From: Chloroflexota bacterium
Lineage (GTDB): Bacteria > Chloroflexota > UBA5177
NCBI GenBank assembly: GCA_025966365.1
Contig: JAICWV010000012.1
Span: 1-44,834 of the forward strand
Length of the DNA: 44,834 nucleotides
Direction: 5' to 3'
The translations under genes were made by a program, and so were the position numbers. The notes under the pieces are model-generated. The model made no database searches. It was given only the letters and a program-made list of their open reading frames with translations, and was not told the DNA's origin. Positions 1 to 8,492 of the stretch are shown here, one piece after another; position 1 is the first letter of the stretch, and every line of letters begins with the position of its first letter.

Positions 1-27
1 CTAGCCCTCATTGAGTCCATTTGGCGC

Positions 28-1257
28 CTATGTCGCTGAGGCGGTTCCCAGCTTCGCTGCCAGCGCTCTGGTCGGCGCGTAGGCGAGCGTGACCGAGTCC
101 TTTGAAGCCCGTACGGCGACGGCGAGGCCCGGGACGGAGATAACGGTGTGGGCGGAGTTCCAGGTGGCCCTTTGCCCGAAGCGTTTCTCCAGACTCTGGG
201 CTAGCGCTGAGCGCGCCTGGCGCGCCGCCGACGCGCTCGACCATACCGACTTCATCAGCAGGAGGTTTGTCTTTCCCTTTTCCAGGAAGACGTAGCGGTC
301 GCCCCGGTACGGCCGGAGCGCAGCGGTCGCGGCGCTTTCACTGCCGTGCTGCCAGAGCAGCATTTTGTAGCCAAGCGCGCCCAGAACATCGTCGTCTACC
401 TGTTTCCAGCCCTTGAAGCCAACCACCCCGTGGAGAGTCACCGCGGTTGGATGCCAGTGGGAGAGATAGGCCCGGGGGAAAATGATCTCGTAGGTAGACG
501 AGGGTAGGCGGGAAAATGCCGCGTTGATCTCCCGCATGCCACCGGCCTGGTAGAGAGCCTGCACAAACGCCAGTCCGGTCGTGTAGGGAAAGTAGAACTG
601 CTTCTGAATGGCCCAGGGCAGCACCGGCCCCGTCGGGATGTTCCGCTCATAGGCGACCATGGCGCGAAACTGCTCAAGCGAGTAGGACCGCCTGATGTAG
701 AGATTCTGCGTGTTGCTTGCATCTCCCTCCACCAGGGCGTGCCGGGCGGTGACGGCGTCTGAGTTCCGGTATCGGAGTTTGTACTCGTCGGGCAGGATTC
801 TGGCCAGGTTCCAGTGCTGGTCCTGAAGCGCGTGCGTGTACTCGTGCACGATCACGTATCGCTCCAGGTTGAACGCCTGATTGTCCTGACCGCGGACGTA
901 GAGGATTTTCTTCTTGTAGTCATAGACCCCGGCCACCTGACTGCTCATATCGGAAAAGAGAATGGTTCTCAGGTTCTGGCCTGGCCGCAGGAAGCCCACC
1001 TCGTCCAGTTCCCGCTGACTCACGGTGATCTCTGACAGCGGATTGTCGTGCCGCATTTGCCCCGAGATCAGCGCATTGAACGCCTTGTTGCCGGGGAATC
1101 GAGCGGCTACCGGGTGAATTTGGGAGAGACCGCGAATCAGGCGTTCCTGCGCCTCGATCTGCTGCAACTGCCCCGCCCTGCCCGCACGGAGCGTGGTCGC
1201 CGCCGCCGCGGCCGGGACCAGCAGGCACAGCGCGAAAAGGGTGACAAGGCGCCCCAC
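28..1257 (-). CDS. Secreted HExxH-type metallopeptidase-like protein
   Basis: The 409-residue product starts with a Sec-type signal peptide (basic start, hydrophobic core about residues 4-20). A zinc-binding HEYTH motif lies at about residues 138-142 and a VEGDA motif at about 176-180, whose Glu could be the third zinc ligand as in gluzincins. The rest looks like an extracytoplasmic mixed alpha/beta protein. A peptidase role is inferred from these motifs; the substrate is unknown. The start is GTG, two bases after the TAG of the HD-domain gene upstream, so the two are very likely co-transcribed and translationally coupled. The family name is not recognised with confidence. Confidence 0.75.
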   Translation of the reverse strand: MGRLVTLFALCLLVPAAAAATTLRAGRAGQLQQIEAQERLIRGLSQIHPVAARFPGNKAFNALISGQMRHDNPLSEITVSQRELDEVGFLRPGQNLRTILFSDMSSQVAGVYDYKKKILYVRGQDNQAFNLERYVIVHEYTHALQDQHWNLARILPDEYKLRYRNSDAVTARHALVEGDASNTQNLYIRRSYSLEQFRAMVAYERNIPTGPVLPWAIQKQFYFPYTTGLAFVQALYQAGGMREINAAFSRLPSSTYEIIFPRAYLSHWHPTAVTLHGVVGFKGWKQVDDDVLGALGYKMLLWQHGSESAATAALRPYRGDRYVFLEKGKTNLLLMKSVWSSASAARQARSALAQSLEKRFGQRATWNSAHTVISVPGLAVAVRASKDSVTLAYAPTRALAAKLGTASAT

Positions 1258-1259
1258 GG

Positions 1260-1847
1260 CTACGCAGCCCCGTCCAGGCCCAGCTGCGGGGCAATCTCGC
1301 GCATGGCGGCGATCACGGTGGCAATGTGGCGGTCCAGATCGACCCCCAGGTCCTGCGCGCCGCTCACGACATCCTCGCGATTTACCCCACGGGCAAATGC
1401 CTTGTCCTTCATCTTCTTGCGCACCGACCTGGCTTCCAGGTTGTGAAGGCTCTTATCGGGCCGGACAAGCGCGGCGGCGGTAATGAGTCCGGTGAGCTCA
1501 TCCACGGCGAAGAGAGTCTTGTCCATCCGGCTGTTTCTGGGTAAGTCGAGGTAGTCGGCATGGGTCTTGATGGCGTAGATCACGTCGTCCGGATAACCCT
1601 GCTCCTCGAGGATCCGCGCACCGAAAAGCGGATGTTCATTGGCATCGGCTTCAGCCTTCGGATTGGGGTGCTGCTCGTAATCGAAGTCATGAAGCAGGCC
1701 TGCCATTCCCCAGCGCTCTTCGTCGTCGCCAAAGATCCGGGCATAGGCGCGCATGGCGGCTTCCACCGCCAGCATATGGCGCCTCAGACTCTCGCTGGCT
1801 GTATACGACGTCATCAAATTCCAGGCGTCGTCTCGGTTCTTCTCCAT
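1260..1847 (-). CDS. HD-domain phosphohydrolase-like protein
   Basis: This 195-residue protein has the HD superfamily arrangement: a His near residue 24, the HD doublet at residues 53-54 (LLHDFDYEQHP), then further His residues in EHPLFGA and THADY and a later conserved Asp. Such proteins bind divalent metals and usually hydrolyse phosphate esters or nucleotides; the substrate cannot be told here. The ATG is preceded by a GGGGA ribosome-binding site at good spacing on the minus strand. It is the first gene of a two-gene unit with the metallopeptidase-like gene and is divergent from the aldehyde dehydrogenase gene across about 100 bases. Confidence 0.8.
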   Translation of the reverse strand: MEKNRDDAWNLMTSYTASESLRRHMLAVEAAMRAYARIFGDDEERWGMAGLLHDFDYEQHPNPKAEADANEHPLFGARILEEQGYPDDVIYAIKTHADYLDLPRNSRMDKTLFAVDELTGLITAAALVRPDKSLHNLEARSVRKKMKDKAFARGVNREDVVSGAQDLGVDLDRHIATVIAAMREIAPQLGLDGAA

Positions 1848-1927
1848 GAATATCCCCTACAGAAAAGAAGCCCAGGTTGCGGCAGCGCACCCGGGCCCTT
1901 CGCCGCAGTATAGCCCAGCGGCACCCC

Positions 1928-1933
1928 TATAAT
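1928..1933 (+). promoter_or_regulatory. -10 box of the aldehyde dehydrogenase gene
   Basis: A perfect TATAAT lies 18 bases before the first ATG of the dehydrogenase. No good -35 hexamer is visible at 16-18 bp. Transcription would start near 1940, leaving a leader of about 12 bases that still holds the GGAGGG ribosome-binding site at 1944-1949. Confidence 0.55.
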
Positions 1934-1951
1934 TCGTCGCGAAGGAGGGCC

Positions 1952-3454
1952 ATGATGCCCGAGTCATACCAGAACTTCATCGGTGGCAAGTGGGTTCCGG
2001 CCAGAAGTGGGGAAACGTTCGAGAGCAGGAATCCCGCCAACACGGATGATGTAATCGGCACTTTTCCTCGCTCTCGTGAAGAGGACGTCGTGGCCGCCAT
2101 CGACGCCGCTCACGCGGCCTTCCCCGGCTGGCGCCGGACCCCGGCGCCGCTCCGCGCCGATGTGGTCCGGAGGGTGGGTCAGCTGCTGGCCGAGCACAAG
2201 GACGAGCTGGCCAGGCTGGAAACCCGGGAGATGGGCAAGGTGCCCGAGGAGGGTGCAGGCGATGTGCAGGAAGGCATCGATATGGCCGAGTACATCGCGG
2301 GTGAGGGCAGGCGCATGTTCGGGGAAACCGTCCCTTCCGAGCTCCGCGACAAGTTCGCACTGACGGCACGCCAGCCCGTCGGCGTGGTGGGCCTCATCAC
2401 GCCCTGGAATTTCCCCATCGCCATCCCCACCTGGAAAATCTTCCCGGCTCTCGTCTGCGGGAACACCATCATATTCAAGCCCGCCGAAGACACCCCGGCC
2501 TGCGCAGCCCGTCTGGTTGCTCTCTGCGAAGAAGCGGGACTACCCGCGGGCGTCCTCAACATGGTCACCGGGTATGGCCCGGAGGCAGGGGCACCCATCG
2601 TCGAGGACGAGCGGGTTCGAATGATCTCATTTACCGGGTCCTCCGTCGTGGGCCGCGAAATCGCCTCCAGGGCCGGACGGTCCCTCAAGAAAACCATGCT
2701 GGAGCTTGGCGGCAAGAACGCCATGGTCGTCATGCCGGACGCGAATCTTGAGCTAGCTCTGGAAGGAGCGCTGTGGGGAGCGTTCGGCACCACCGGCCAG
2801 CGCTGCACCGCCACCAGCCGCATCATCGTGCACAAGGACGTGCTGGATACATTCACCAAGCGACTGATCGATCAGGCTCGAAAGCTCCGCGTCGGCTACG
2901 GACTTGACGAGGGCGTGCAGATGGGCCCCCTTATTAACGAGCAACAGCTGCAGACGGTGGAAAAGTACGTCAATATAGGCAAGCAAGAGGGGGCGAAACT
3001 GCTGCTTGGCGGCCACGCCCTTTCCGAGGGGCAGTATGCCGGAGGGTACTTCTTCGAGCCGACCATCTTCGGCAACGTCAACTATCGCATGCGAATCGCG
3101 CAGGAGGAAATATTCGGGCCGGTTGTGGCAATCATGCCCGTATCCTCGTACGAGGAGGCGATCAAGGTAGCCAACTCAACCGAGTACGGCCTGTCAAGCT
3201 CCATCTACACTTCGGACGTCAATACTGCCTTCCGGGCCGTACACGAGCTGGAGGCAGGTATCACCTATGTGAACGCGCCCACCATCGGCGCCGAGATCCA
3301 GCTCCCCTTTGGTGGTCTCAAGGCGACCGGAAACGGCCACCGCGAAGCGGGCACGAGCGCGATCAAGGAGTTTACCGAGATCAAGTCGGTGTACGTGGAC
3401 TACAGCGGAAAACTTCAACGCGCGCAGATCGACGTTGAGCACCACAGTGTCTAG
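1952..3454 (+). CDS. NAD(P)-dependent aldehyde dehydrogenase
   Basis: This is a full-length ALDH superfamily enzyme of about 500 residues. Visible family marks are the cofactor-region motif TPWNFPIAIP, general-base Glu251 in LELGGKN and catalytic Cys285 in GQRCTATSR, spaced 34 residues apart as the fold requires. The GQRCTATSR form resembles alpha-ketoglutaric semialdehyde and related semialdehyde dehydrogenases, so a semialdehyde substrate is likely but not proven. The reading frame stays open upstream to 1877. The chosen start is one of two adjacent ATGs at 1952 and 1955 behind a GGAGGG ribosome-binding site; 1955 has the better spacing. The gene precedes def with a 59-base gap. Confidence 0.93.
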   Translation: MMPESYQNFIGGKWVPARSGETFESRNPANTDDVIGTFPRSREEDVVAAIDAAHAAFPGWRRTPAPLRADVVRRVGQLLAEHKDELARLETREMGKVPEEGAGDVQEGIDMAEYIAGEGRRMFGETVPSELRDKFALTARQPVGVVGLITPWNFPIAIPTWKIFPALVCGNTIIFKPAEDTPACAARLVALCEEAGLPAGVLNMVTGYGPEAGAPIVEDERVRMISFTGSSVVGREIASRAGRSLKKTMLELGGKNAMVVMPDANLELALEGALWGAFGTTGQRCTATSRIIVHKDVLDTFTKRLIDQARKLRVGYGLDEGVQMGPLINEQQLQTVEKYVNIGKQEGAKLLLGGHALSEGQYAGGYFFEPTIFGNVNYRMRIAQEEIFGPVVAIMPVSSYEEAIKVANSTEYGLSSSIYTSDVNTAFRAVHELEAGITYVNAPTIGAEIQLPFGGLKATGNGHREAGTSAIKEFTEIKSVYVDYSGKLQRAQIDVEHHSV

Positions 3455-3513
3455 CCGTTTGGGAGGGTGACGCTGACTGTATACCATCGGATAGACCTCA
3501 TCTGGAGTGATAT

Positions 3514-4029
3514 GTGGCAACGCGCACCATCGTGACCGTCGGTCATCCCGCCCTGCGGCAACGAGCAAAGAAAATTCATCGCGTGGACGAATCGGTGAAG
3601 CAGTTGGTCGACGACCTGATCGATACGGTGTCCGCCACCCCAAACGGAGCGGGGCTCGCCGCGAACCAGATCGCCGTGCCCTTGCGGGCTCTGGTGACCT
3701 ATGTTGACCAGAAACCGCAGGTCTTCATCAACCCCGAAATCGTCGAGGAATCGGAAGAAGTCGACGAAGCCGAAGAAGGCTGCCTGTCGATTCCCGGGTG
3801 GTATGGACCGGTGTGGCGCAAGGAACGGGTGACAGTTCGCGCTCTCAACGAAAAGGGCAAACAATTCAAGGTCAAGGCAGCCGACTTTGAGGCACGGGTC
3901 CTGCAGCACGAAATCGACCATCTCAACGGCGTCCTCTTCATCGATCGCATGGAAGACAAGACGCAGCTTCATAGAGTGGAGTCGGACGAAGAAGAGGAGC
4001 AGTTGGAGGACGAGCAGGTATTTGCCTGA
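3514..4029 (+). CDS. def: Peptide deformylase
   Basis: This enzyme removes the N-formyl group from nascent proteins using a metal ion. All three signature motifs are present in the 171-residue product: GAGLAANQI (Gln52), EEGCLSIP with metal ligand Cys90, and QHEIDH with ligands His132 and His136 and catalytic Glu133. Length is normal for the family. Translation starts at GTG, six bases after a GGAG site; an ATG two bases earlier is in another frame. The usual partner fmt is not adjacent. The gene is convergent with a glycosyltransferase gene whose stop lies only four bases away. Confidence 0.97.
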   Translation: MATRTIVTVGHPALRQRAKKIHRVDESVKQLVDDLIDTVSATPNGAGLAANQIAVPLRALVTYVDQKPQVFINPEIVEESEEVDEAEEGCLSIPGWYGPVWRKERVTVRALNEKGKQFKVKAADFEARVLQHEIDHLNGVLFIDRMEDKTQLHRVESDEEEEQLEDEQVFA

Positions 4030-4033
4030 GCCG

Positions 4034-5131
4034 TCACCGGGCTGCAGAGAGAATGTCTCGATACACGGTCTGGGTCTTCTCCGCAATGCGCTCGTGCGTG
4101 TAGTGCTCCAGCACTCGCCGCCGTCCCCGCACTCCCAATTCGGTCCTTAACGCCGTGTCCTCGTAGAGCCGGCGGAGTGCATTGGCGAGCCCGGCGGTGT
4201 CGCCTTCGGGGACCAGGATGCCTGCGTCGCCAACGACCTCGGGAATCTCGCCGGAGGCAGATCCCACCACCGGCACCCCCGCCGCCATCGCCTCTATCAG
4301 CACGCGGCCAAACTGCTCTTTCCAGCGATCGGTCGTGACCGACGGCAGGATCGACACATGGACCCGCCGCAGAAGGCCCGGCATCTCCGCGGACGGGACC
4401 CGGCTCAGTCGTGTGACGCGTGCGCGCAAGCCCCGCGCGTCAATCTCCCGCTCAATCTGCTCGCGGAGCGGGCCGTCCCCAACCATGAGCAGCCGCGCGT
4501 CGGCCGGGATCATTTCCAGCGCCTCCAGAGCGAGAAGCGGCCCTTTGCCGGGGATCAACCGGTTGAAAAAGCCGACGGTAAACGGCCCAGGCGGTGGCTC
4601 GCCGGGTGCAAAGACTGTCGGTTCCACGCCGAACTGCGGAACGACGTTGACGGGACCGTCAAACCCTTTGCTCGACAGAACCCGTTTCGCCTCAACGCTT
4701 CCCGCGACCGCGCCTCCGGACGTCCGATAGACATAGCGCTCCATCTGCGCGAAGGGAGGTGGATAATCGCGACGGATGTTCTGCCACGTGAAAAACAGCG
4801 ATGGGATAGCGAGACTCGCAGCCGAGCGCGTGGCCAGAAAGGTAGCGAGATTGTACGGCTCCTCATCAACATGCACAAGGTCGGGTCGCTCTCGCTGCAC
4901 GATGCTGGGGAGACGGGGGTAGTAGTGGAGGTGAAACCTGCCATTGAATCGGATGGGGCTCACGACGACCCGGTACGAAGAATCGTCCGCGGGCTCAAAA
5001 GGCTGGACGCCCCCCTCCCGCCACTCGGGAGGAACCACAGCGGTCACGTCGATCCCGAGCGCGGAGAGTTCTGCCAGCTTACGCCGGTGCTGTGCGGAAA
5101 CGAGCGCTTTGGAGAGGACGAGTACCTTCAC
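4034..5131 (-). CDS. GT4-family glycosyltransferase (distal gene of envelope operon)
   Basis: The 365-residue product has the GT-B fold pattern of GT4 enzymes. The N-terminal domain begins VKVLVLSKAL. The C-terminal nucleotide-sugar domain has the glycine-rich FFNRLIPGKGPLLALEAL segment and the acceptor-end motif EAMAAGVPVVGSASGEIPEV, where GT4 enzymes carry the E-x7-E pattern. It would add a sugar from a nucleotide donor to a cytoplasmic-face acceptor, probably lipid-linked. The start is GTG at 5131, overlapping the TGA of the previous gene as GTGA; the frame is open to 5185 but that extension lies inside the neighbour. Sugar specificity cannot be read from the sequence. Confidence 0.9.
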   Translation of the reverse strand: MKVLVLSKALVSAQHRRKLAELSALGIDVTAVVPPEWREGGVQPFEPADDSSYRVVVSPIRFNGRFHLHYYPRLPSIVQRERPDLVHVDEEPYNLATFLATRSAASLAIPSLFFTWQNIRRDYPPPFAQMERYVYRTSGGAVAGSVEAKRVLSSKGFDGPVNVVPQFGVEPTVFAPGEPPPGPFTVGFFNRLIPGKGPLLALEALEMIPADARLLMVGDGPLREQIEREIDARGLRARVTRLSRVPSAEMPGLLRRVHVSILPSVTTDRWKEQFGRVLIEAMAAGVPVVGSASGEIPEVVGDAGILVPEGDTAGLANALRRLYEDTALRTELGVRGRRRVLEHYTHERIAEKTQTVYRDILSAAR

Positions 5132-6276
5132 GCGGCCAGGACGTGGCGATAGACAGCGATGGTTGCTTCGGCCGTCTGTCTCCAACTGAAGCGAGCCGCC
5201 CTTTCAACGCCTCGGTGTCCCAGATCGGATTGGAGGGACTCCGACGTCACCAACTCGTGGATGGCCGACGACCATGCACCAGCGTCGCGCGGTGGCAGCA
5301 GAATGCCGGCATCGCCGACCACCTCGGGGATGCTGGTCGCACAGGACGCGATCACAGGTGTTCCGCAGGCCATGGCTTCCAGGGGCGGCAGCCCGAAACC
5401 CTCGTAGGCGGAGGGGAACGCGAGCGCAATCGCGGCGCGATATAGTGCCGGCTTATCCGCCTCCTCCACCGCGGAGACGAACTGCACGCCCTCGACCCCT
5501 AGCTCCCGCACCAGTCGCGGAATGTCCGGATATAGACTGTCTGCGGGCGGAAAGCGCGCCACGATCACCAGTGCTGTTCCCCGTTCGCGCATGTTCCCCG
5601 CGATTGGCTTCCAGGCACGCACCAGCGTTTCGAGATTCTTACGGTGTTCGGCCCCGCCCAGGTACAGGACAAAACGCGGGGGTAGGCCGTACCGCGCGTC
5701 CAGGTGCACGCGCTCCCCCGGCTCCATGTCCGGCGAGCACCCGTCGGTTGCCGCCTCGCGGGTAACGTGGACCCGATTTTCGGGCACCCTCAGAACGCGG
5801 ATGATCTCGCGCCGCGAATAGTCGGACACGGTAATGATCGCATCCGACCGCCGCACCGCCCAGCCCATGAAGCGGCTGTAAGCCTCGGACTGGCGAGACC
5901 GGTGGTAGCCGGGAACGACCAGCGGAATGAGATCGTGGATGGTGACGACAGTCCGCCCCGCCGCCAGAACCGGTGCGGCGCAGTAGGGATAGTGGAGCAC
6001 GGAGTCGTCCCGCGAGGCCGACGCCCCTGGAAGAACCGCCTCCTCCCATAGAAGCTTGGAGGCCCGCGCGCCTACAGCACCCTCGAGCCGGTCAATCGGG
6101 GACGTGATGTGGATCGTTGAGATACCTGGCGCTTGCAGGATGCCGCCTCGCAGGTACGCATTGAAAGCCAGGTCGGGAGCCAGGCGGGGCAGGTGGGTGC
6201 ACAGGCTGCGCGTGTACGTGGCGGTGCCGGAGAAGGGAGACTCGAGGGGGAGCGCATTGAGCCCCACACTAGGCAC
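5128..6276 (-). CDS. GT4-family glycosyltransferase
   Basis: A GT4 enzyme of about 382 residues starting near VGLNALPLESPFSGTATYTRSL, the usual nucleotide-sugar glycosyltransferase N-terminus. It also has VVTIHDLIPLV, the donor-site motif YLGGAEHRKNLETL, and AFPSAYEGFGLPPLEAMACG with the conserved Glu residues. It belongs to the mannosyl/rhamnosyl-type GT4 group seen in exopolysaccharide clusters. Start choice is uncertain: GTG at 6276 (used here, overlapping the upstream stop) and GTG at 6267 are both plausible, and the frame is open to an ATG at 6309. The 3-prime end overlaps the next glycosyltransferase start by four bases. Confidence 0.9.
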   Translation of the reverse strand: MPSVGLNALPLESPFSGTATYTRSLCTHLPRLAPDLAFNAYLRGGILQAPGISTIHITSPIDRLEGAVGARASKLLWEEAVLPGASASRDDSVLHYPYCAAPVLAAGRTVVTIHDLIPLVVPGYHRSRQSEAYSRFMGWAVRRSDAIITVSDYSRREIIRVLRVPENRVHVTREAATDGCSPDMEPGERVHLDARYGLPPRFVLYLGGAEHRKNLETLVRAWKPIAGNMRERGTALVIVARFPPADSLYPDIPRLVRELGVEGVQFVSAVEEADKPALYRAAIALAFPSAYEGFGLPPLEAMACGTPVIASCATSIPEVVGDAGILLPPRDAGAWSSAIHELVTSESLQSDLGHRGVERAARFSWRQTAEATIAVYRHVLAA

Positions 6277-7405
6277 CGGCCACTGCTCGATAGACCGCGA
6301 TGGTTTCATCCGCCGCCCGCGCCCAGCTAAACGCCGCCGCGCGCGCCGGCCCAGCTTCCCGCAACCGTTCCCGCAGATGTTTGTCTGCCAGGATCAAGTC
6401 GATGGCATGGGCGATGCTCTCGACATCCGTCGGGTCGAGCAGGATAGCGGCGTCGCCAACGACTTCCGGCAGCGCCGACCGTTCAGTCACGGCGCTGGGG
6501 ACACCGGCGGCCAGCGCTTCCAGCGCCGGAATCCCAAACCCCTCGTACAGGGAAGGGTAGACGAACGCGTCCGCGCCGCCGTAGAGCGCTGCCAGGTGCT
6601 CATCGCTCGGACGTAGAAGCGTCACCCGATCATTCAGGCCCAGTTCGCGTATCCGGTTGAACACCGGTTCGTACATCCAGCCCGGCGCGCCCGCTATAAC
6701 GAGGTGTTGCCTAATCCCTCGCTCTGCCAGAATCCGGTACGCCTCCAGCAATCGGACATAGTTCTTGCGAGGCTCGATGGTTCCAACAGAGAGGATGTAT
6801 GGATCGGTAATTCCATACGGTGCCAGCATGGTGCGCGAGACATAGGACTGTGGCCGTTCCTGGAGCGCGGGAGCGATGCCCTCGTAGACCACTGTGATCT
6901 TCCGCTCCGGGATGCCGTATAGCTCCATGATGTCCCGCTTTGTCGTTTCCGAGACGGCGATGATATGGGTCGCCTTGCGCGCAGCCCGAGGCACGACCGC
7001 GCGCAGATAGTCGCGGAGCGACGGCACCGCGCAGTCAGGCTCCCGCTCGAAGGCCAGATCGTGGACCGTCACCACCGTGGGACGAGCCAGGGTCGGAGGT
7101 GCAGCGAAGTCCGGTGAGTGAAAGAGAGAAATGCGACCGATAAAGGGCTCGATGGGAATGGGCACCCGCGCGCGGTGCCAGACGGCGTTGCTCACCCGGT
7201 CGGAGACAGGCAGGGCCCTGACACGGAAACGGGACGGAAGCGGAGGAATACCCGAGGCGTCGGCTCCTTGCCCCGAGTAAAACACGCGATAGCGGATGCC
7301 GTCGTCAATACGCGACAGAGCCCGCAACAGCTCGCGCGTGTATCGGCCAATGCCGGCTTGTTGGCGGGCAGCGGCGGTGGCGTCAAACCCTACCGTAAGG
7401 CGCAT
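6269..7405 (-). CDS. GT4-family glycosyltransferase
   Basis: The 378-residue product shows GT4 hallmarks: GFDATAAARQQAGIGRYTREL at the start (acceptor-domain glycine loop), VVTVHDLAFE, the donor-site SVGTIEPRKNYVRLL, and YPSLYEGFGIPALEALAAG with the two conserved Glu residues. It closely resembles the neighbouring enzyme at 5128-6276, so the pair may be a duplication that diverged to add successive sugars. ATG at 7405 follows the flippase-like gene stop by one base, so the two are translationally coupled. Confidence 0.92.
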   Translation of the reverse strand: MRLTVGFDATAAARQQAGIGRYTRELLRALSRIDDGIRYRVFYSGQGADASGIPPLPSRFRVRALPVSDRVSNAVWHRARVPIPIEPFIGRISLFHSPDFAAPPTLARPTVVTVHDLAFEREPDCAVPSLRDYLRAVVPRAARKATHIIAVSETTKRDIMELYGIPERKITVVYEGIAPALQERPQSYVSRTMLAPYGITDPYILSVGTIEPRKNYVRLLEAYRILAERGIRQHLVIAGAPGWMYEPVFNRIRELGLNDRVTLLRPSDEHLAALYGGADAFVYPSLYEGFGIPALEALAAGVPSAVTERSALPEVVGDAAILLDPTDVESIAHAIDLILADKHLRERLREAGPARAAAFSWARAADETIAVYRAVAGA

Positions 7406-7406
7406 G

Positions 7407-8492
7407 TCAAATCGGCTGTCGGAAGTGAGACCTCTTGCTCAGCAAATACACGATGAACCCGAGCACGGCGATGCTCAGGTAGCTGAGCACTCGATCGAAC
7501 AGTACGACGGCAGCGGCGTCCTGCGCGCCCAAGCCGACATACGCCATGATCGAGAGGAGGCCCGCTTCGACCAATCCGAGCCCGCCAGGCGTAAAGGGCA
7601 CCGTCGTGAGGACGGCGGTCGCCAGCGCAAAGAACACCATGGGCAGGAACGGCGGTCCGGCGAAATGGGTGTGCAGTCCCAGTGACAGGAAAACAAGCTG
7701 AAATCGGAATCCTTCAAACATCCAGATGACGCAGGTGATTCCAATCAGCAACGGCAGGCGCTGAAAGCTGTGGAGCGTGCCCTCCTCGAAAGCAATGTAA
7801 CGGGGCACGAACCGATGCGGAAGCAGACGCCGAATGCGGGGGCTCAACGTCTTCATGGCCAGCAACAGAATGACGCCGACCACTGACAGTCCCAGACCAA
7901 GAATAAGGAGCGCGCTCACGTGACCCAGCCGGTCGTGGAACATAGCGAAGGCTGTACCGGTGAGCAACGTGGCAAGGACCAGAAGGTCGATGATTCGCTC
8001 CGCCACGATGGTTCCCACCGTCTTGGTCCAGGAAATATTCCCCCACAGCTTGGCCAGATACGCACGGTAAAGATCCCCGAGTTTGGCCGGGACGATGCAG
8101 TTGACGAACCAGGAAATGAAGATGATCTCAGTGAGCCCGCGCACATGCATGTCGTCGACTTCTTTAGCGTGCGTACGGCCGTACGCGTTTTCCAGCAGGA
8201 CCTTCCAGCGATAGCCGCGCATGGGGAACGTGCAGTAATAGGCCAGGAAGGCCAGGATGTAGAGGAAGACGTTCATTCTGTCGGCTCGCGCCAGGACGGC
8301 CGACGGATTGATGTGGGCCTTGTTCACGGCGAAAGCCAGGACGACGAAGGCAAATATGAAGGAGACCAGCGTTTTCCAGCTGCCGAAGCGATTCCCGAGG
8401 GACAGCTCTTGCTCGGCCTGGGTATCCGACGGCTCGTCGGTCCACTCGTCTTCTCGTGGCAGAACGTTATCGTCTGTGGCTTCCACGCTCAT
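7407..8492 (-). CDS. UPF0104 / lysylphosphatidylglycerol synthase TM-type flippase-like protein
   Basis: A 361-residue polytopic membrane protein with about eight hydrophobic segments. It matches the stand-alone flippase half of MprF (LPG_synthase_TM) by its pattern: YYCTFPMRGYRWKVLL, the ISWFVNCIVPAKLGDLYRAY segment, VGTIVAERIIDLLVLA, and the C-terminal PFTPGGLGLVEAGLLSIM. Related proteins are thought to move lipids or lipid-linked sugars across the membrane. Placed between two ligase-type genes and three glycosyltransferases, lipid-linked glycan export or lipid supply is a reasonable inference. The first 40 residues are an acidic cytoplasmic tail. Its ATG overlaps the upstream stop as ATGA. 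Confidence 0.85.
   Translation of the reverse strand: MSVEATDDNVLPREDEWTDEPSDTQAEQELSLGNRFGSWKTLVSFIFAFVVLAFAVNKAHINPSAVLARADRMNVFLYILAFLAYYCTFPMRGYRWKVLLENAYGRTHAKEVDDMHVRGLTEIIFISWFVNCIVPAKLGDLYRAYLAKLWGNISWTKTVGTIVAERIIDLLVLATLLTGTAFAMFHDRLGHVSALLILGLGLSVVGVILLLAMKTLSPRIRRLLPHRFVPRYIAFEEGTLHSFQRLPLLIGITCVIWMFEGFRFQLVFLSLGLHTHFAGPPFLPMVFFALATAVLTTVPFTPGGLGLVEAGLLSIMAYVGLGAQDAAAVVLFDRVLSYLSIAVLGFIVYLLSKRSHFRQPI

Noticed and set aside
5128-7405. Direct repeat or recent duplication of the two adjacent GT4 genes
   Set aside because: The proteins share family motifs but differ throughout at the sequence level; similarity is that of old paralogues, with no long identical DNA stretch seen.
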